In this document: positions 1-10,505 of the stretch, one piece after another
Numbering within the stretch: position 1 is the first letter of the stretch
Layout of the letters: each line of letters begins with the position of its first letter
Source: Auricularia sp. M13
Taxonomy: Eukaryota; Basidiomycota; Agaricomycetes; Auriculariales; Auriculariaceae
Length of the DNA: 64,000 nt
NCBI GenBank assembly: GCA_037042915.1
Contig: CM073198.1
Coordinates: 124,001-188,000 of the forward strand
Direction of reading: 5' to 3'
Notes under the pieces: generated by a model
Databases searched by the model: none
The model's input: the letters and a program-made list of their open reading frames with translations, nothing else
What the model was told of the DNA's origin: nothing
Translations under genes and position numbers: made by a program

Positions 1-683
1 GATGATGACATCCTTCAGCCTGATCGGATACTGAGACCCATATTTCCGCATGATAGCAGGTCCGTTTATTTCGAGATACGTTTTGAAGAGCCTCGTTTTA
101 GGGTAATGGCACACCGTACGCTCGGGACCCAAGAACTCGAGAAACGCGATCTCCTGGAGAGCGTTATGGGCATACAACGAGACCTCACTGCGAGTCATTG
201 AGGTGAGAACCCGTCCAGGAATATACACAATGAGCGGACCGCACAAGCTTACGGATGTGAGTGGCGCGGCTGCCACGCTCGAGGTGATCCTGAACGTGCG
301 GATGTGCGAGGACAGCAGGGCGCTGGTATTGGGGACGTTGGGGTTCCTATCGATATCCTTCTCGTCCAGGCCGAACGACTCGGGGGGGATGCGAAGCTCG
401 TTTTGGGTGTCGAATACGTTGAAGAACTACTCGTGTGAGACAGACGGGCGTGAGGGTGCATGATCGTACGCGCCTTCACGAAGCGACCTTCAGTTATGTA
501 CCCGCAATCGCCAACGCATCCTTTACTGGCAGATGGCCTCCACAGCGTGTACCCGATCGACGAGTTCAAAAGCAGTTTTGCATAAGCACTAGGGAGCTTA
601 TTGAAGTCGGGAGATCTGGAAACGTTCGCTGGTTCCCCCATGGGGCGAATTCTACGAAAGCGGGAGCGTGGTGCTTGGCTCAT
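1..683 (-). CDS. Uncharacterised agaricomycete family protein, 5' part (runs off the window)
   Basis: I recognise the family only as a hypothetical-protein family common in Agaricomycetes. The first exon carries the conserved block GYTLWRP..VGDCGYITEGRF and then continues into FFNVFD after an intron at 427-473. A later exon (window start to about 200) reads IAFLEFLGPE..KTRLFKTYLEINGP, which aligns with the divergent neighbour at 1813-2963. Translation may start at 683 or at the in-frame ATG at 641, which fits the neighbour's length better. The 427-473 intron appears to use a GC donor (AAG then GCGCGT) where the paralogue has GTGCGT. A second intron lies around 200-245. The 3' part is outside the window, so completeness cannot be judged. 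Function unknown; no signal peptide or membrane segment is visible. Confidence 0.65.
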
Positions 684-1812
684 GTGTCATACACTATGTG
701 TACAGTATCTTATATCACTTCGGACGTGAGTCTCTAGGGCTGCTTGAGTTTCCCGCCGCCATTTCCTCTTGTTTGGGCCAGTTGCCGCGCTTGTGTAACT
801 GACAGTGGCGCCCACCCTGAACTGCCATGAACACAGCCTACAGTAATGGCGGGAGACGCCGCGTATACATGGAGATGAATCGCAGCCTTCCGCCGCCGAA
901 CAGGACATATGGACGGTGATCATATTTACCAGCCAGAGAGCAGGCGTCTCGATAGTTTTGCGGAAACGCCAGCAAAGGGCGCAGGCGGAGAGGGTTTTAA
1001 TCAGGAACGACCGCTAAACGACCGCCGGGCTTCAACTCGCGTCGCCGGCTTCCCGGATCGGGACGTATGCCAAACATTACCATGCTTCAAGGAGACTAGT
1101 GTGGTGGTAGCTTGGAACTCTTGCGTATGTTACAGCAAATATCGCCCACTTTTAGGCGCAACATATGGAGAGAGTGCGGGTACACAGTGAGAAGTGCTTC
1201 AGAGAGATAATCTATTACATCATACGTGTTCTTTTTGGCTCACAGACCGATGGAAGCCTCGGGAGTGCCTCGGGACGCGCTTCAGACACGGCGTATGCCG
1301 GCGTTGCGAAAGCATGATCACAGTTCATCAGAGGTTACTCTAAAGGTGCAGTACGATCCAATTGAAAAGAGCGGGAAAGCAATGTTGATTCATCTGAGCT
1401 CACAATTTCCACTCTTGGGAACGAGAGATCGAACCATTCCCGAAGCAAATAAGAAACGAAACTGCCCTGACCACACCCTGACCTTGGATGATTATGCGGA
1501 CAGAAGTGGCCTCCGTGCTCTTCTGCCAAGACGATCGGTGGATTAACCTCTATGTAACCTGGAGACTGGGTCGCGGTGCTACCGGGAAAGTGTCACCCCG
1601 CCTGCTATGATCGATTTGGCAGGCAGATTCAGCGCCACTGTCATTGGCTTTATTGGCCCGGGAACGCCTCTTCCCTTTACAATTACACAGGCGTGATAAA
1701 CAACCCGGGCGAAACGACCTGCCGTGGCGGTGGGCCGCTCAAGCCGCCCTCAAGACTCACACACTAGAAAAATACGATCCGTCGCTCGCCCCCAAGTGCC
1801 CGATTTCGTCTC
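684..1812. other. Intergenic region between two divergent paralogues
   Basis: About 1.1 kb separates the start codons of the two divergently transcribed family members. Short open frames occur on both strands, but none has family resemblance, splice structure or codon use that I can support. It must contain both promoters; I see no clear TATA box. Confidence 0.5.
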
Positions 1813-2963
1813 ATGTTGCGCCCGGCTACTCTCCCCCCCGCCAACTTTGTCGATAGCAATGCAGCGAGCTTTGCTGCCTTGCTCGAAACGTCGGTGGGCG
1901 GCCACGCGCTGTGGGCTCCGTCTAGGGACGTCGGCCGTGTTGGCGACTGCGGGTTCATTAACGGAGGGCGTTTCGTCAAGGTGCGTGTCACTCTGTTCGT
2001 TTTTCCCATCGCACTCACTGTGTCAGTTGTACAATGTGTTCGACGAGAACGAGATCCAGACCATAACAGAGAGGGACGTGGAGACCGAACGGAAGTCCAA
2101 TCCCGGCGGGCCGTTCGTATCCTCGCGCATCCGTAAACTCGAGATAAGCGCCAGCAGCGATAAAGGGCCACAGTATGCCAATAGGTCGATGTGAGACCTT
2201 TCTCGAGTGTTTCTCCGGATCCCATACTGACGGTCCTGCCTCATACAGTGAAACCGAAGTGCGCGACGGGCCCGATGACAAGATCGCATTTCTCTCTTTC
2301 CGTGGTCTCGAGCACTCGGACACGATATACAAGAAGACGAAGCTACTTGAAACCTATCTCGAGGCAAACGGCCAGAAGATCGTGAAGAAATACAGCGCTC
2401 AATACGAGATCGAACTCACCCAGGTCGTCATCGTGTATCATTCGTTGGCCGTCGACTCCTGGTTGGGTGGCATTTCGTCTGTAGTCAGCAAGGAGCCAGC
2501 GCCAGCTACCAGCACCTCGGGCACGAATTCGGTACGTTACCATCGTCGCTTTAATATCGAGACGCTCATGATCCAGGCCCAGCATAACGAGCGCTGGGAG
2601 TTGACATCAAGCTCAGAAGAGACGTCCAGCTCCGGAGGGAGGGATACGACCGTCTCCGGAGCGGACGATACGACCGGCTCCGAAGGGCAGGATACGTCGC
2701 CACTGAAGTTTCCCATCGTCATCAGATTCGTCCGGTGCCCAGCGAGACAGCCGCTCATCCGAACCGTGCGCGACCGAATCAGCTCGGTGTTTGCTGCGGC
2801 CAAAACGTCAAACCCAAGGTATGTACGAAACGGACTTCAGGATTATTGGCAGCAGTCATCATATCACTGTAGTTCCGATGGGACGGGCGAAGCCAAAGAC
2901 GCTCCGAAAGACGCGGCCAGTCGCTCCACAAACCACGGACCATCAGACGAGGGCGGACAATGA
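1813..2963 (+). CDS. Uncharacterised agaricomycete family protein (paralogue of the gene at 1-683)
   Basis: The start ATG at 1813 precedes the family block [23 protein letters not shown]. Three introns fit: 1981-2026 (GTGCGT...CAG), 2173-2248 (GTATGC...CAG) and 2819-2872 (GTATGT...TAG). After splicing the frame runs [11 protein letters not shown], then a hydrophilic stretch, then [20 protein letters not shown] and a conserved [20 protein letters not shown] segment, then a Ser/Thr/Asp-rich low-complexity linker and [10 protein letters not shown]. The C-terminus is polar. These blocks recur in agaricomycete hypothetical proteins, where the VRG..KT.DW-like motif follows the Tyr/Lys-rich segment. 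No catalytic motif is evident and the role is unknown. The family often occurs in local arrays, which the divergent pair here illustrates. Confidence 0.7.
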
Positions 2964-3198
2964 TTCCGCACCGTAGGGGTATGCACGCCCCCTATATCTC
3001 GTCCATGGCCATTGTTTTGTAATCGTAGAGAACTGGTATGCCGAATGCAATGCCTAGGCGTAGACTGCCTGTGCCCTTGCGACCATGGGGCCCGCAGTGC
3101 GACCCTCGAACCAGCGCTCTGATGGCAGACTGTAGGTGATTTTCCGATCTTTATAGCGGGAAAGGATAGAGTACAGCAGCACAACTCGAAGAAAAGTA

Positions 3199-3932
3199 TT
3201 ATCCAAACTGTAGCAGAGCGTAAGCACGTTGAAGAAGCGAAACGTGGGAGGACACGTACGACGGTCAGGTAGGACTCTGCGACGACACGCGCGCGGGCGT
3301 TGAGCGAGAGCTTCATTTCGGAGATCTCCTTGTCGACGTCCTCCATGAACTGGATGATGAAGTCGACGATCTTGTGCTTGAGCATCGTCTCTGTGTGGAA
3401 GTTGGTGATCAGGAAGGATATGTCGTATCCCTACGCAAATCAGAGCATGAGCACTAGGATAGTTAATGGATAACTGCGTGACAGGACGCACGGGCACGGG
3501 CTTGCGGCGTAGGACGATAAAGTTCTCTGCGCGCATCATCATGAAGCGGGTGAACTTTGCGCAAAGGGCGCGCTCGATCTCGTCCGCCTGCTTGATCTTG
3601 ATGCTCAGCCGCACAGAGTTGACCGACGGCTCGATCAGCACCCGCTCGTTCTCGTTGCGCGAGATCACCAATGGGTTCAGCAGCACCTCGCGCGATGTCC
3701 TAGACCAGGCCAGCGTAAGCTTAGGTAAGCAATACAGGGCCCAGCACGCACTGCGCCTCGACCTCGGGCTTGTTGTGCCGCTCGACGACCTGCGACGCAA
3801 AGTTCTCCAGCGTCAGCGCCGCGGTCAGCGTCGACCGCACAGCGGCGAGGTATGGGCGCAGAGCATGCGACTGTGCGCAGGATCGTATATGAGTGTGTGG
3901 TGTGCTGGCTGCAGGCAAAGGGCGCGCACCAT
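3199..3932 (-). CDS. ARPC4: Arp2/3 complex subunit 4 (ARPC4, p20 / Arc19)
   Basis: ARPC4 forms, with ARPC2, the clamp core of the Arp2/3 complex that nucleates branched actin filaments, for example at cortical patches. Spliced exons give [92 protein letters not shown] and [20 protein letters not shown], which track human ARPC4 end to end at about 168 residues. The first exon is only the ATG (3930-3932), joined across a 59-nt intron (3871-3929) to SHALRPYL. Further introns lie near 3696-3751, 3444-3491 and before the last codons (FG then TAA at 3199-3201). This is a highly conserved single-copy gene and nothing suggests decay. An Arp2/3 activator lies at 19.5 kb, but no functional clustering is implied. 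Confidence 0.95.
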
Positions 3933-4720
3933 GTCTAACGCGAGCGGCTGCGCGAAACGGGATCGGGAAGAGGTGCGGAAGTATATTGTGCCGGAAGCAA
4001 ATCAGTGGAACAACGAAAACTCCTCGAATTCTGAAAGCAACATCTCACAACAACGCCGACTTATTGCTGCTCTTTACGCAGGTACAACATTTCTGACGTC
4101 ATAGTATCTCCTTTCCTGTCCGATTTGGAGGAAGTTTCTCGAAAGTGGACTTCTTCTGAATTTCGATCTTCCCTCAGAAGAAACCCTCTTCATCCACGCC
4201 ATAGAATAGCGAGTGCTTCAATATCTTGGATTCACCTTCCTATTACAAACCGACTCGGCTGGTTTCTGGTTGCGATTCGGGATTCCACGACATGCAGAAT
4301 TGCTTTGCTCAGCTTACGAATACGACTCTTTGGGGGGCCCGAAAATTCCGCTACACTCACTTCAATGACCAAATAGTAACAGGCTGATTCATGGGTTATC
4401 AATATCCTCGGTCGCTGAGAAGTCCTTTTGGACTCGTGGAACTCCGGAGTCTGCAGGTACGTCCGTTCAGTGTCAACATCCTGTAGCTCAGGGTATTCCA
4501 GCTTTGCCTACTTAGACTCAGAAGTCTCGAGCTCCAGGCCAATGCTTCGCCAATTTTCCGTCTTCCAGGCTTTCCAGCGATTGGCTGTTTTCAGCGCTTA
4601 CAAAGTCAGCAGCGCACGTCATATGGTATCCGTCATGAGAACTCCCGAGTATTAAATCTTATTTGTCAGCGGAGTTCAGCACTGCACGCTGCACCTTGCG
4701 CTCCTATCGTCACCAATACC
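3933..4720. other. Intergenic region without supported genes
   Basis: Two short plus-strand open frames (4125-4376 and 4428-4655) have no recognisable domain, no splice logic and composition unlike the flanking genes. The region should hold the ARPC4 promoter (reading left) and the promoter of the Rossmann-fold gene (reading right). Confidence 0.5.
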
Positions 4721-5754
4721 ATGGCCACCGCGAACGAGCTGATCCTACTAACGCTCCCGCGCTCGAAGCAGCTGCGGCCGCTCATCCCGCTCATCCTGGA
4801 CCAGCTGCCCAACGCTTCCCTCCGCCTCGCGGTCTCCGCCGTCAACTTCGACTCCAAGTCCCACGATCTCGTATCCAGCCTCCCCGAGCATCACCGCGCG
4901 CGCGTGCAGGCCGTCAAATGCGACCTGACGAACCACGCAGACGTCCAAGCCGCCGTCTCCGGCGCGACGGTCGTCATCCACAACGGCCCGCCGTTCCACC
5001 CGCTCGAGACGGCCATCGGGCAGAGCGTCGTAGCTGCCTCCGCTGCGTCTGGCTCGGTGAAGCATGTGGTGTTCTGCTCGGTCATCCATCCGTTGAGGAC
5101 GAAGATGACGAACCACGCGGCGAAGCTGGGCGTCGAGGAGCGCCTCATTGAGAGCGGGCTGGGGTACACTATCCTCCGGCCCACGCACGTCATGCAGAAC
5201 CTCCCGCTCAAGGCCATCGTTAGCGCGCGCAAGATTGCGGTTCCGTATGCTGGAGATGTCAGTTTGACCCATGCGTTAATTGTGTTCAAGTGGATTCTGA
5301 TTCCGCATGCTTTGCTTTACTCTAGGTCCTCCATGGTTTCGTCGATCTGAGGGACGAGCAAGAGGTCATCCTCAACGTCCTCAAGAATCTGGAGAAGCAT
5401 AACCGCGCGACATACGAGCTCGTGGGGTACAACGGCACCTACCAAGACGTCGCGCGCGTCTTCGAGGCCGTGACGGGCGCAGGGCCGTTTGCCGTCGAGC
5501 AGACCTCCCCGGATGAGATGGCTAAACGCGTCGGATTCACGGACCCCGCTCAGGTGGAGGGAATGAAGAGTACGTCGCGCTCTCCAGTTCGTCGTTCGTC
5601 GCACACAGAGGCTCAATGGGATCGCTCAGGAATGCTATTTTACTACCAAACGCGCGGGTTGCCGGGGAACAGCAACGTCCTGAGGATGCTCCTCGGGAGA
5701 GAGCCTACGGATTGGGAAGCTTTCCTTCGACGCGAGCTGCCACTACTTCAGTGA
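4721..5754 (+). CDS. NmrA-like / atypical short-chain dehydrogenase-like NAD(P)-binding protein
   Basis: The product is about 320 residues with a Rossmann-type fold of the NmrA/HSCARG group. An N-terminal beta-alpha unit (LILLTLPRSKQL) stands where the glycine-rich nucleotide loop normally lies, followed by VKCDLTNHADVQAAVSGATVVIHNGPP, HVVFCSVIHP, and LGVEERLIESGLGYTILRPTHVMQNL, which is typical of NmrA proteins. The C-terminal half has VDLRDEQEVILNVLKN, the region that closes over the ligand in these proteins. One intron is clear (5258-5325). A second, only 39 nt (5570-5608, GTACGT...CAG), is plausible, but the frame stays open if it is retained. The classical GxxGxxG is not obvious in the first loop, so it may be a sensor or a divergent oxidoreductase. 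Substrate unknown. Confidence 0.8.
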
Positions 5755-6759
5755 TGTACTTATGGGGTACTCTCCAGTCATCCCGCACCAAACGGACATC
5801 CGCTGATGATGAATCTGTGTGATTAGCCTGCCGCAGGTTGCTACTCGCGCCAAGACGCAGGGCCCTTAATGGGCAATGACTGTACATGAACTGAGAACAA
5901 CAGAGAGTTGAGATGGAAGTGCAACAGCTGGGTAGAGTCCATCGCCGTACTGGGACCGATCTGAGCATCATCAGGGTCGCAGGTGGGGGATCTGGTTGGG
6001 AAAGGGTATGCGTCTAAAGTGTCCGTGGGGGGAGACAGAGTTCGTCCATGTGTGTATGCCGCGCGGGCCGCGGCGAGCAGAGGGCCTGCAAAACGGACAT
6101 CCGCATACTACTGTAAATTTCAAAAGTTGAATCAGTTCGCATGCGTCGGCGCGTTGCACCATCTCTCTGATTCGTATTCAATGGTCTTGCAAATTGCCAC
6201 ACTATACAGCCTTCAATGGGCAGCTATTGATAGATGATAAGCATTTCGTCCATGGGCAAGATTGCAGCGCCAGGGGCAGGCCGCCTATTTTCGTTCAGAC
6301 CATGGGGTCTTCACCGCGCACGTCCATTCTGTCAAAATTGGCCACCAGGAAAGGAACTGTGCAAAGAGCCCCTGACGATCTTGAGTTTGCATGCCGAAAA
6401 GACCGCGTCAATGTTCTTTGTCAGCTCTGCCAACCTTACATCCGCCCTGCGTCCGCCGGTCTGTCCGGGGCTATCAAGCCCAGCTATCCCAGTGGTGCTC
6501 GTATAAACTTCACCACGGAAAGCCTCTGAAGTCAAATAGATTTCACCTGGTTCTCGTGCTAGGGGCAGAAGGATTCAGCCTAAAGGTTCCGCGGAGAGAC
6601 ATGCGCAACCCCCCGGCGCAGTTAGTCAGGCTCCGTGATCGCCAATGTCTGACATGAGATACACGCAAGCTGCCGCGGCCTTTGGCTTATTTAATAACCA
6701 AGTCATCCTGACAGCGTTCGCTTCAGCACTCCCTCGCCTCCGTCCCTTCTACCAGTAGC
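5755..6759. other. Intergenic region upstream of the SNG1-like gene
   Basis: No open frame here has recognisable homology or a coherent exon structure. An AT-rich patch (TTATTTAATAA, about 6689-6699) lies roughly 65 nt before the start of the next gene and could be its core promoter; this is inference from position only. Confidence 0.4.
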
Positions 6760-8490
6760 ATGATGCGTTCCCGGGAGTCTTCAGTCTCACAGACGCTCGG
6801 CGACTCGCACGAGCTCAAAGACATGAACGACCCCAACGCAAAATCCTCGGCTGTGGGCGTCGACGAGAAGCAGAACGGCGGGCCTGCAGCAGGCCGCCAG
6901 CCTGAGCGCGACGCCGAGTCCAACGATGACGAGGGCGAGTTGCGCCCGTTCTCGCACAGGTGGAGCGACCCCGCGCTCGCCGGCGCGCGCAAGGCGTTTT
7001 TGGGCATTCTTGTTGGAGGCACGATGCTGACGATCGTCGTTATCATGTCCATTCTGTCCATCTGTGAGTCCCTCGGAGACCCATTCAATCGTCACTGCTA
7101 CCGCTTCTGACGCGCGTGCTATTCGTAGACTGGGGCGCCTTTTGGAGGGCGCCGATGCATGCACATAATCTGCGAGTCGCGGTCGTCGACTTGGACCAGG
7201 CTGCCATCGGACAAGCTGTCGTCGCGGCGTTCCAGTCGCCAAGTGTAACAGGCGCAAAACAGCAGCTCAGCTACGACATCATCGCACCCGGCACCTTCAC
7301 CGATGAGCAGCAGATTATTCGGCACGTGACCAGCGAGAAGACCTGGGCCGCCATCGTCGTCGCCCAGGGTGCTACGACGCGGCTTCAGAGCGCCGTGCAG
7401 GCTGCCGACGCATCGTACAACGGCAGCCTCGCGCTCACCGTCTTCTTCGAACGCGCGCGCAACGAGAACGCCGTGCCGACCTACGTCCTCTCGCAGATCC
7501 AGGTCGCGCTCGCTCAGTTTGCCGCGCGCTTCGCCGTGCAGCACGCGCGGGGCCTTGCGCAGACTTCCAACACAGACCTCGCGCGGCTGCTCGGCACTGC
7601 CCCTACGGTCGTCACGCGGCCGGTGGACTATAACCTGCGCGACCTGCACCCCTTCGACGTCCCCGTTGCCGCCGCGGTCGACTTCGTCGGGCTGATCTAC
7701 CTGCTTGTCATCTCCTTCACGCTCGCGATGATCAACACCAACGCACGCCTGATCTCCGGACTTGACAGGTTCCTCGACCTTCGCTCGCTCATCATCGTTC
7801 GCCTCGTCGTGCCCCTTACCATCTACTTCTTTGTGTCCTGGTTCTATGCCTTCATCAGCTTGGCTTTCCAGGTGCGTCGGCTCCCACGACCTTTCTCTCC
7901 CCGCATTTGCTGACATTTAGTCCAGGTGCCGTTCTCGAGGTTCCTCGGGCACGGTGGCTTTGTGATCTACTGGGCTATCAGCTTCTTCGGCATGAGCGCG
8001 CTCGGGCTCGCCGTCGAGTCCCTCGTCACCATTCTGACCGTCAGGTCTGTCTGTCCTACCCAGCGCACGTCTCCATGCAGCTCACACACGCGCCCGCAGA
8101 TTCGTCCCCTTCTTTTTGATTCTGTGGATCATCACCAACGTCTCCGTCGCATTCTGTGCGTCTCCCTCCGCGCGCTGCTCGTCGCTAAATCTCTCGCTGA
8201 CCGCCACCGCCCTTGCCTTGCAGACCCGATCGAGCTGTTGCCAGGCATATTCCGATATGGCTACGCCGCGCCGTTCTACCACGTCGGCCGCGCTGTGCGC
8301 GCCATCCTCTTCGGCACCAAGAACTTCTGTGCGTTTCCATCCTCTTCCTCTCCCCCTCTCTCCTGACGCGGCCGCAGTGGGCTTGAACTTCGGCGTGCTG
8401 ATCGCGTGGGTCGTCGTCTCGTGCACCACCATGGTTCTCTTCACGATCCTTGTGCGGAGACGAGAGCGGCGAAGCCAGGCGCAGAGCTGA
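6760..8490 (+). CDS. SNG1 / DUF3533 family multispanning membrane protein
   Basis: The fungal SNG1 (nitrosoguanidine resistance) family consists of plasma-membrane proteins with one N-terminal membrane helix, a large extracytoplasmic domain and several C-terminal helices. Here a polar N-terminus (about 75 residues) is followed by ILVGGTMLTIVVIMSILSIYWGAFW, then the family hallmark LRVAVVDLDQAAIGQAVV, a soluble domain with ERARNENAVPTYVL, and helices such as FVGLIYLLVISFTLAM, IYFFVSWFYAFISLAF, FVPFFLILWIITNVSVAF and FGVLIAWVVVSCTTMVLF. Five introns (7064-7128, 7872-7925, 8045-8099, 8156-8223, 8329-8377) restore one frame ending RRRERRSQAQS. Two adjacent ATGs (6760, 6763) are possible starts. 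Likely roles are membrane lipid organisation or drug tolerance, by family inference only. Confidence 0.88.
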
Positions 8491-8794
8491 GCGCTCATCC
8501 TGCGTGGGTGTGGAATCTATAAGTAGAGATATTTAGAGCTGCGGACACATGGCTTAAGGGCCGTCATGATCTCACAACAGTACTTTATGGTAATCTAGTT
8601 TGTACGTTACGATGAAATTTGCATGATGCTGGGAAGTAATGATACATAGAACGTGGACAAGGACAACTGAAGTGTTTTTTGCTGAGCTTTTGACTGATTG
8701 TATACAAGGATCGGGGCGAAGAGAGATTAAAAGATGCAGTATTGTTACAGGGCTAAGAACGTCCAGGACCCGAAACTGCAGGCGGACAAGCGTC

Positions 8795-9460
8795 CTACGA
8801 GGAGATGGTTGCGTTGAATGCCACGATGAACGGGTCCGTGCGGAAGTCCAACACGTTCTGTAGACAGGCTGAGCTTTTTGTGCACTTGAAAGCAACTGTG
8901 GCAAATGGCAACTGACCTCAGCTGTCATACTGCCCGTCCCGCGCAGCACCGCCGCAGTGAGAACGTACGCGCCGGCGCCGCTGTAGAGGTCTGAGGCCGA
9001 GATGGGGACGTCGACTGTGAAGCTACCCGGACCCTGAAGGCAAATTTCAGTGATCATACTGCCAGGAGAAGTTCTGGTGGTTGGGAAGCTGGGGACTCGG
9101 AGGTCACACGCACGGTGTTGGACTGGTTGAGGGCGATGAGGTCTACATTGCTCAGCGGCGCGCCGAGCGTCGTGTTCCCTGCGTGGTCTGCGGCGGCGGA
9201 GATTCCGAAGCTGACGGACAGGTCGGAGCTGGGCATCGTGGCGAAGGATAGAGAACCTCACTTGAGTTCAATCGCGCATGGTAGACTGCTGAGACTCACA
9301 AGGGGACCTTCGTTGAGGCCGTGTTGAACGTCACCGGGAAGTTTGACGCGGAGGGAGCCGCAGTAAACGTCCCGCTGAACGGCGCGACGTCGCAGATGTA
9401 GGCGGACGTCAGCGGCAGAGCTGCCGCAGCGAGGAGAGTCGTAAACTTTATCATGAACAT
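8795..9460 (-). CDS. Small secreted protein, about 150 residues
   Basis: The start at 9460 (or the ATG two codons later) gives IKFTTLLAAAALPLTSAYIC, a good signal peptide with a short hydrophobic core and an Ala/Ser-rich cleavage region. The mature part reads DVAPFSGTFTAAPSASNFPV, LSVSFGISAAADHAGN, GPGSFTVDVPISASDLYSG, YVLTAAVLRGTGSMTAE and NVLDFRTDPFIVAFNATIS. Introns fit near 9251-9310, 9033-9110 and 8863-8918. It is rich in beta-prone Ser/Thr/Val, has a single Cys in the mature part, and no catalytic motif was recognised. It resembles the many lineage-specific secreted beta-sandwich proteins of wood-decay basidiomycetes; whether it is enzymatic or structural cannot be said. Confidence 0.7.
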
Positions 9461-9537
9461 CGTAACTGGTTGATTACTTCGAGATGAAGGGGGTGAGAGA
9501 CTGAGGTCTGCTGCTGCTCCTGTAGCCGGGATCAGTG

Positions 9538-9547
9538 TTTATATAAG
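9538..9547 (-). promoter_or_regulatory. TATA-like element upstream of the secreted-protein gene
   Basis: Read on the minus strand this is CTTATATAAA, about 78-87 nt upstream of the ATG at 9460, a normal distance for a fungal TATA box plus a short leader. The assignment rests on motif and spacing only. Confidence 0.4.
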
Positions 9548-10505
9548 AAGCCGGTGGAGCGCGATGCCGTGCAGCCAGCTTGCCCTGCGGCTGCGCCACT
9601 CCACAAGCCAGGGGCTCGTCATGGAACGAATCAGGCGGTACGTCCCCGGGCAGAGACTCCCGTGGCCACTCCGTCATTATTTATGCGTTCTTCAAATTTG
9701 CAAATTCATCGAGAAGGACAATGCACGAGAATGAGATTCCTGAAGTGGAAGAGATCTCGTGGGAAAGTCAAAGAAACCACTATGAGCGCGCGTGCAATGC
9801 ATGAGAATGAATGACGGCATCGCATCATGGTGGCCCTCCATGAGAGACGTTCTCCACCGCAAAGGCGTGGCATGCCTCGCCATGTGAGGCGGGCTTAGCG
9901 GGCCGTCTCTCCGTGCCGCAATGCCGATGAGCGTGGCTGTTTACCGGAGTTTGAACCGTGTTCTCTTCACTTGCGTCGCCATCTCGCAGTGTCTACAGCT
10001 GAAATTCAGCAAACGAGGCTCGGATCGGCCTCACCGATATCTATTTACTGCTGTCCCATGCAGTTATTGAAAGATTTCAGGCTCACCATGGCTTCGTTGT
10101 GAGCACAAAATTTTCCCATGGCACTGTGACTGTGTCAACGTGGGCAGCGTTATGAAACCCCAGCTGGTCACCGCGTAACGGAGCATGGGAGGATACTGCC
10201 TTGTGTTGCACGTTCTCTTTGCGTTAAGGGCTGGACGGCTGGTGCTTGACCTCAGAAAGTACGTATCCACTCCTACTCTTGATCCTGGTACGTACCGGTC
10301 CGTACAGCGCATGTGTGGTCTGCTCTGATATGGCTTTCAGCACGCCGACGTACCGATTGTGTGAAAGCTGCCGGCCTTCCCGAGCGTCTCTCGCATAGCA
10401 CGCGCGCCCGGATAAAACCCCTTTCCAGTCTGCTTTCTAATAAAGACCTCTGCGGTGATTCTCGTTCAGTATCTACGCTCCCGCATACGCGACATCTCCT
10501 GCATT
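9548..10505. other. Intergenic region upstream of the P450 gene
   Basis: No supported gene. An ATAAAA stretch at about 10,412 lies some 90 nt upstream of the P450 start and may serve as its TATA element. Several short open frames on both strands lack any recognisable product. Confidence 0.4.

Noticed and set aside
5570-5608. 39-nt intron as a firm feature of the NmrA-like gene
   Set aside because: Shorter than the other introns here, a multiple of three, and the frame stays open if it is retained, so it is mentioned only as an option.
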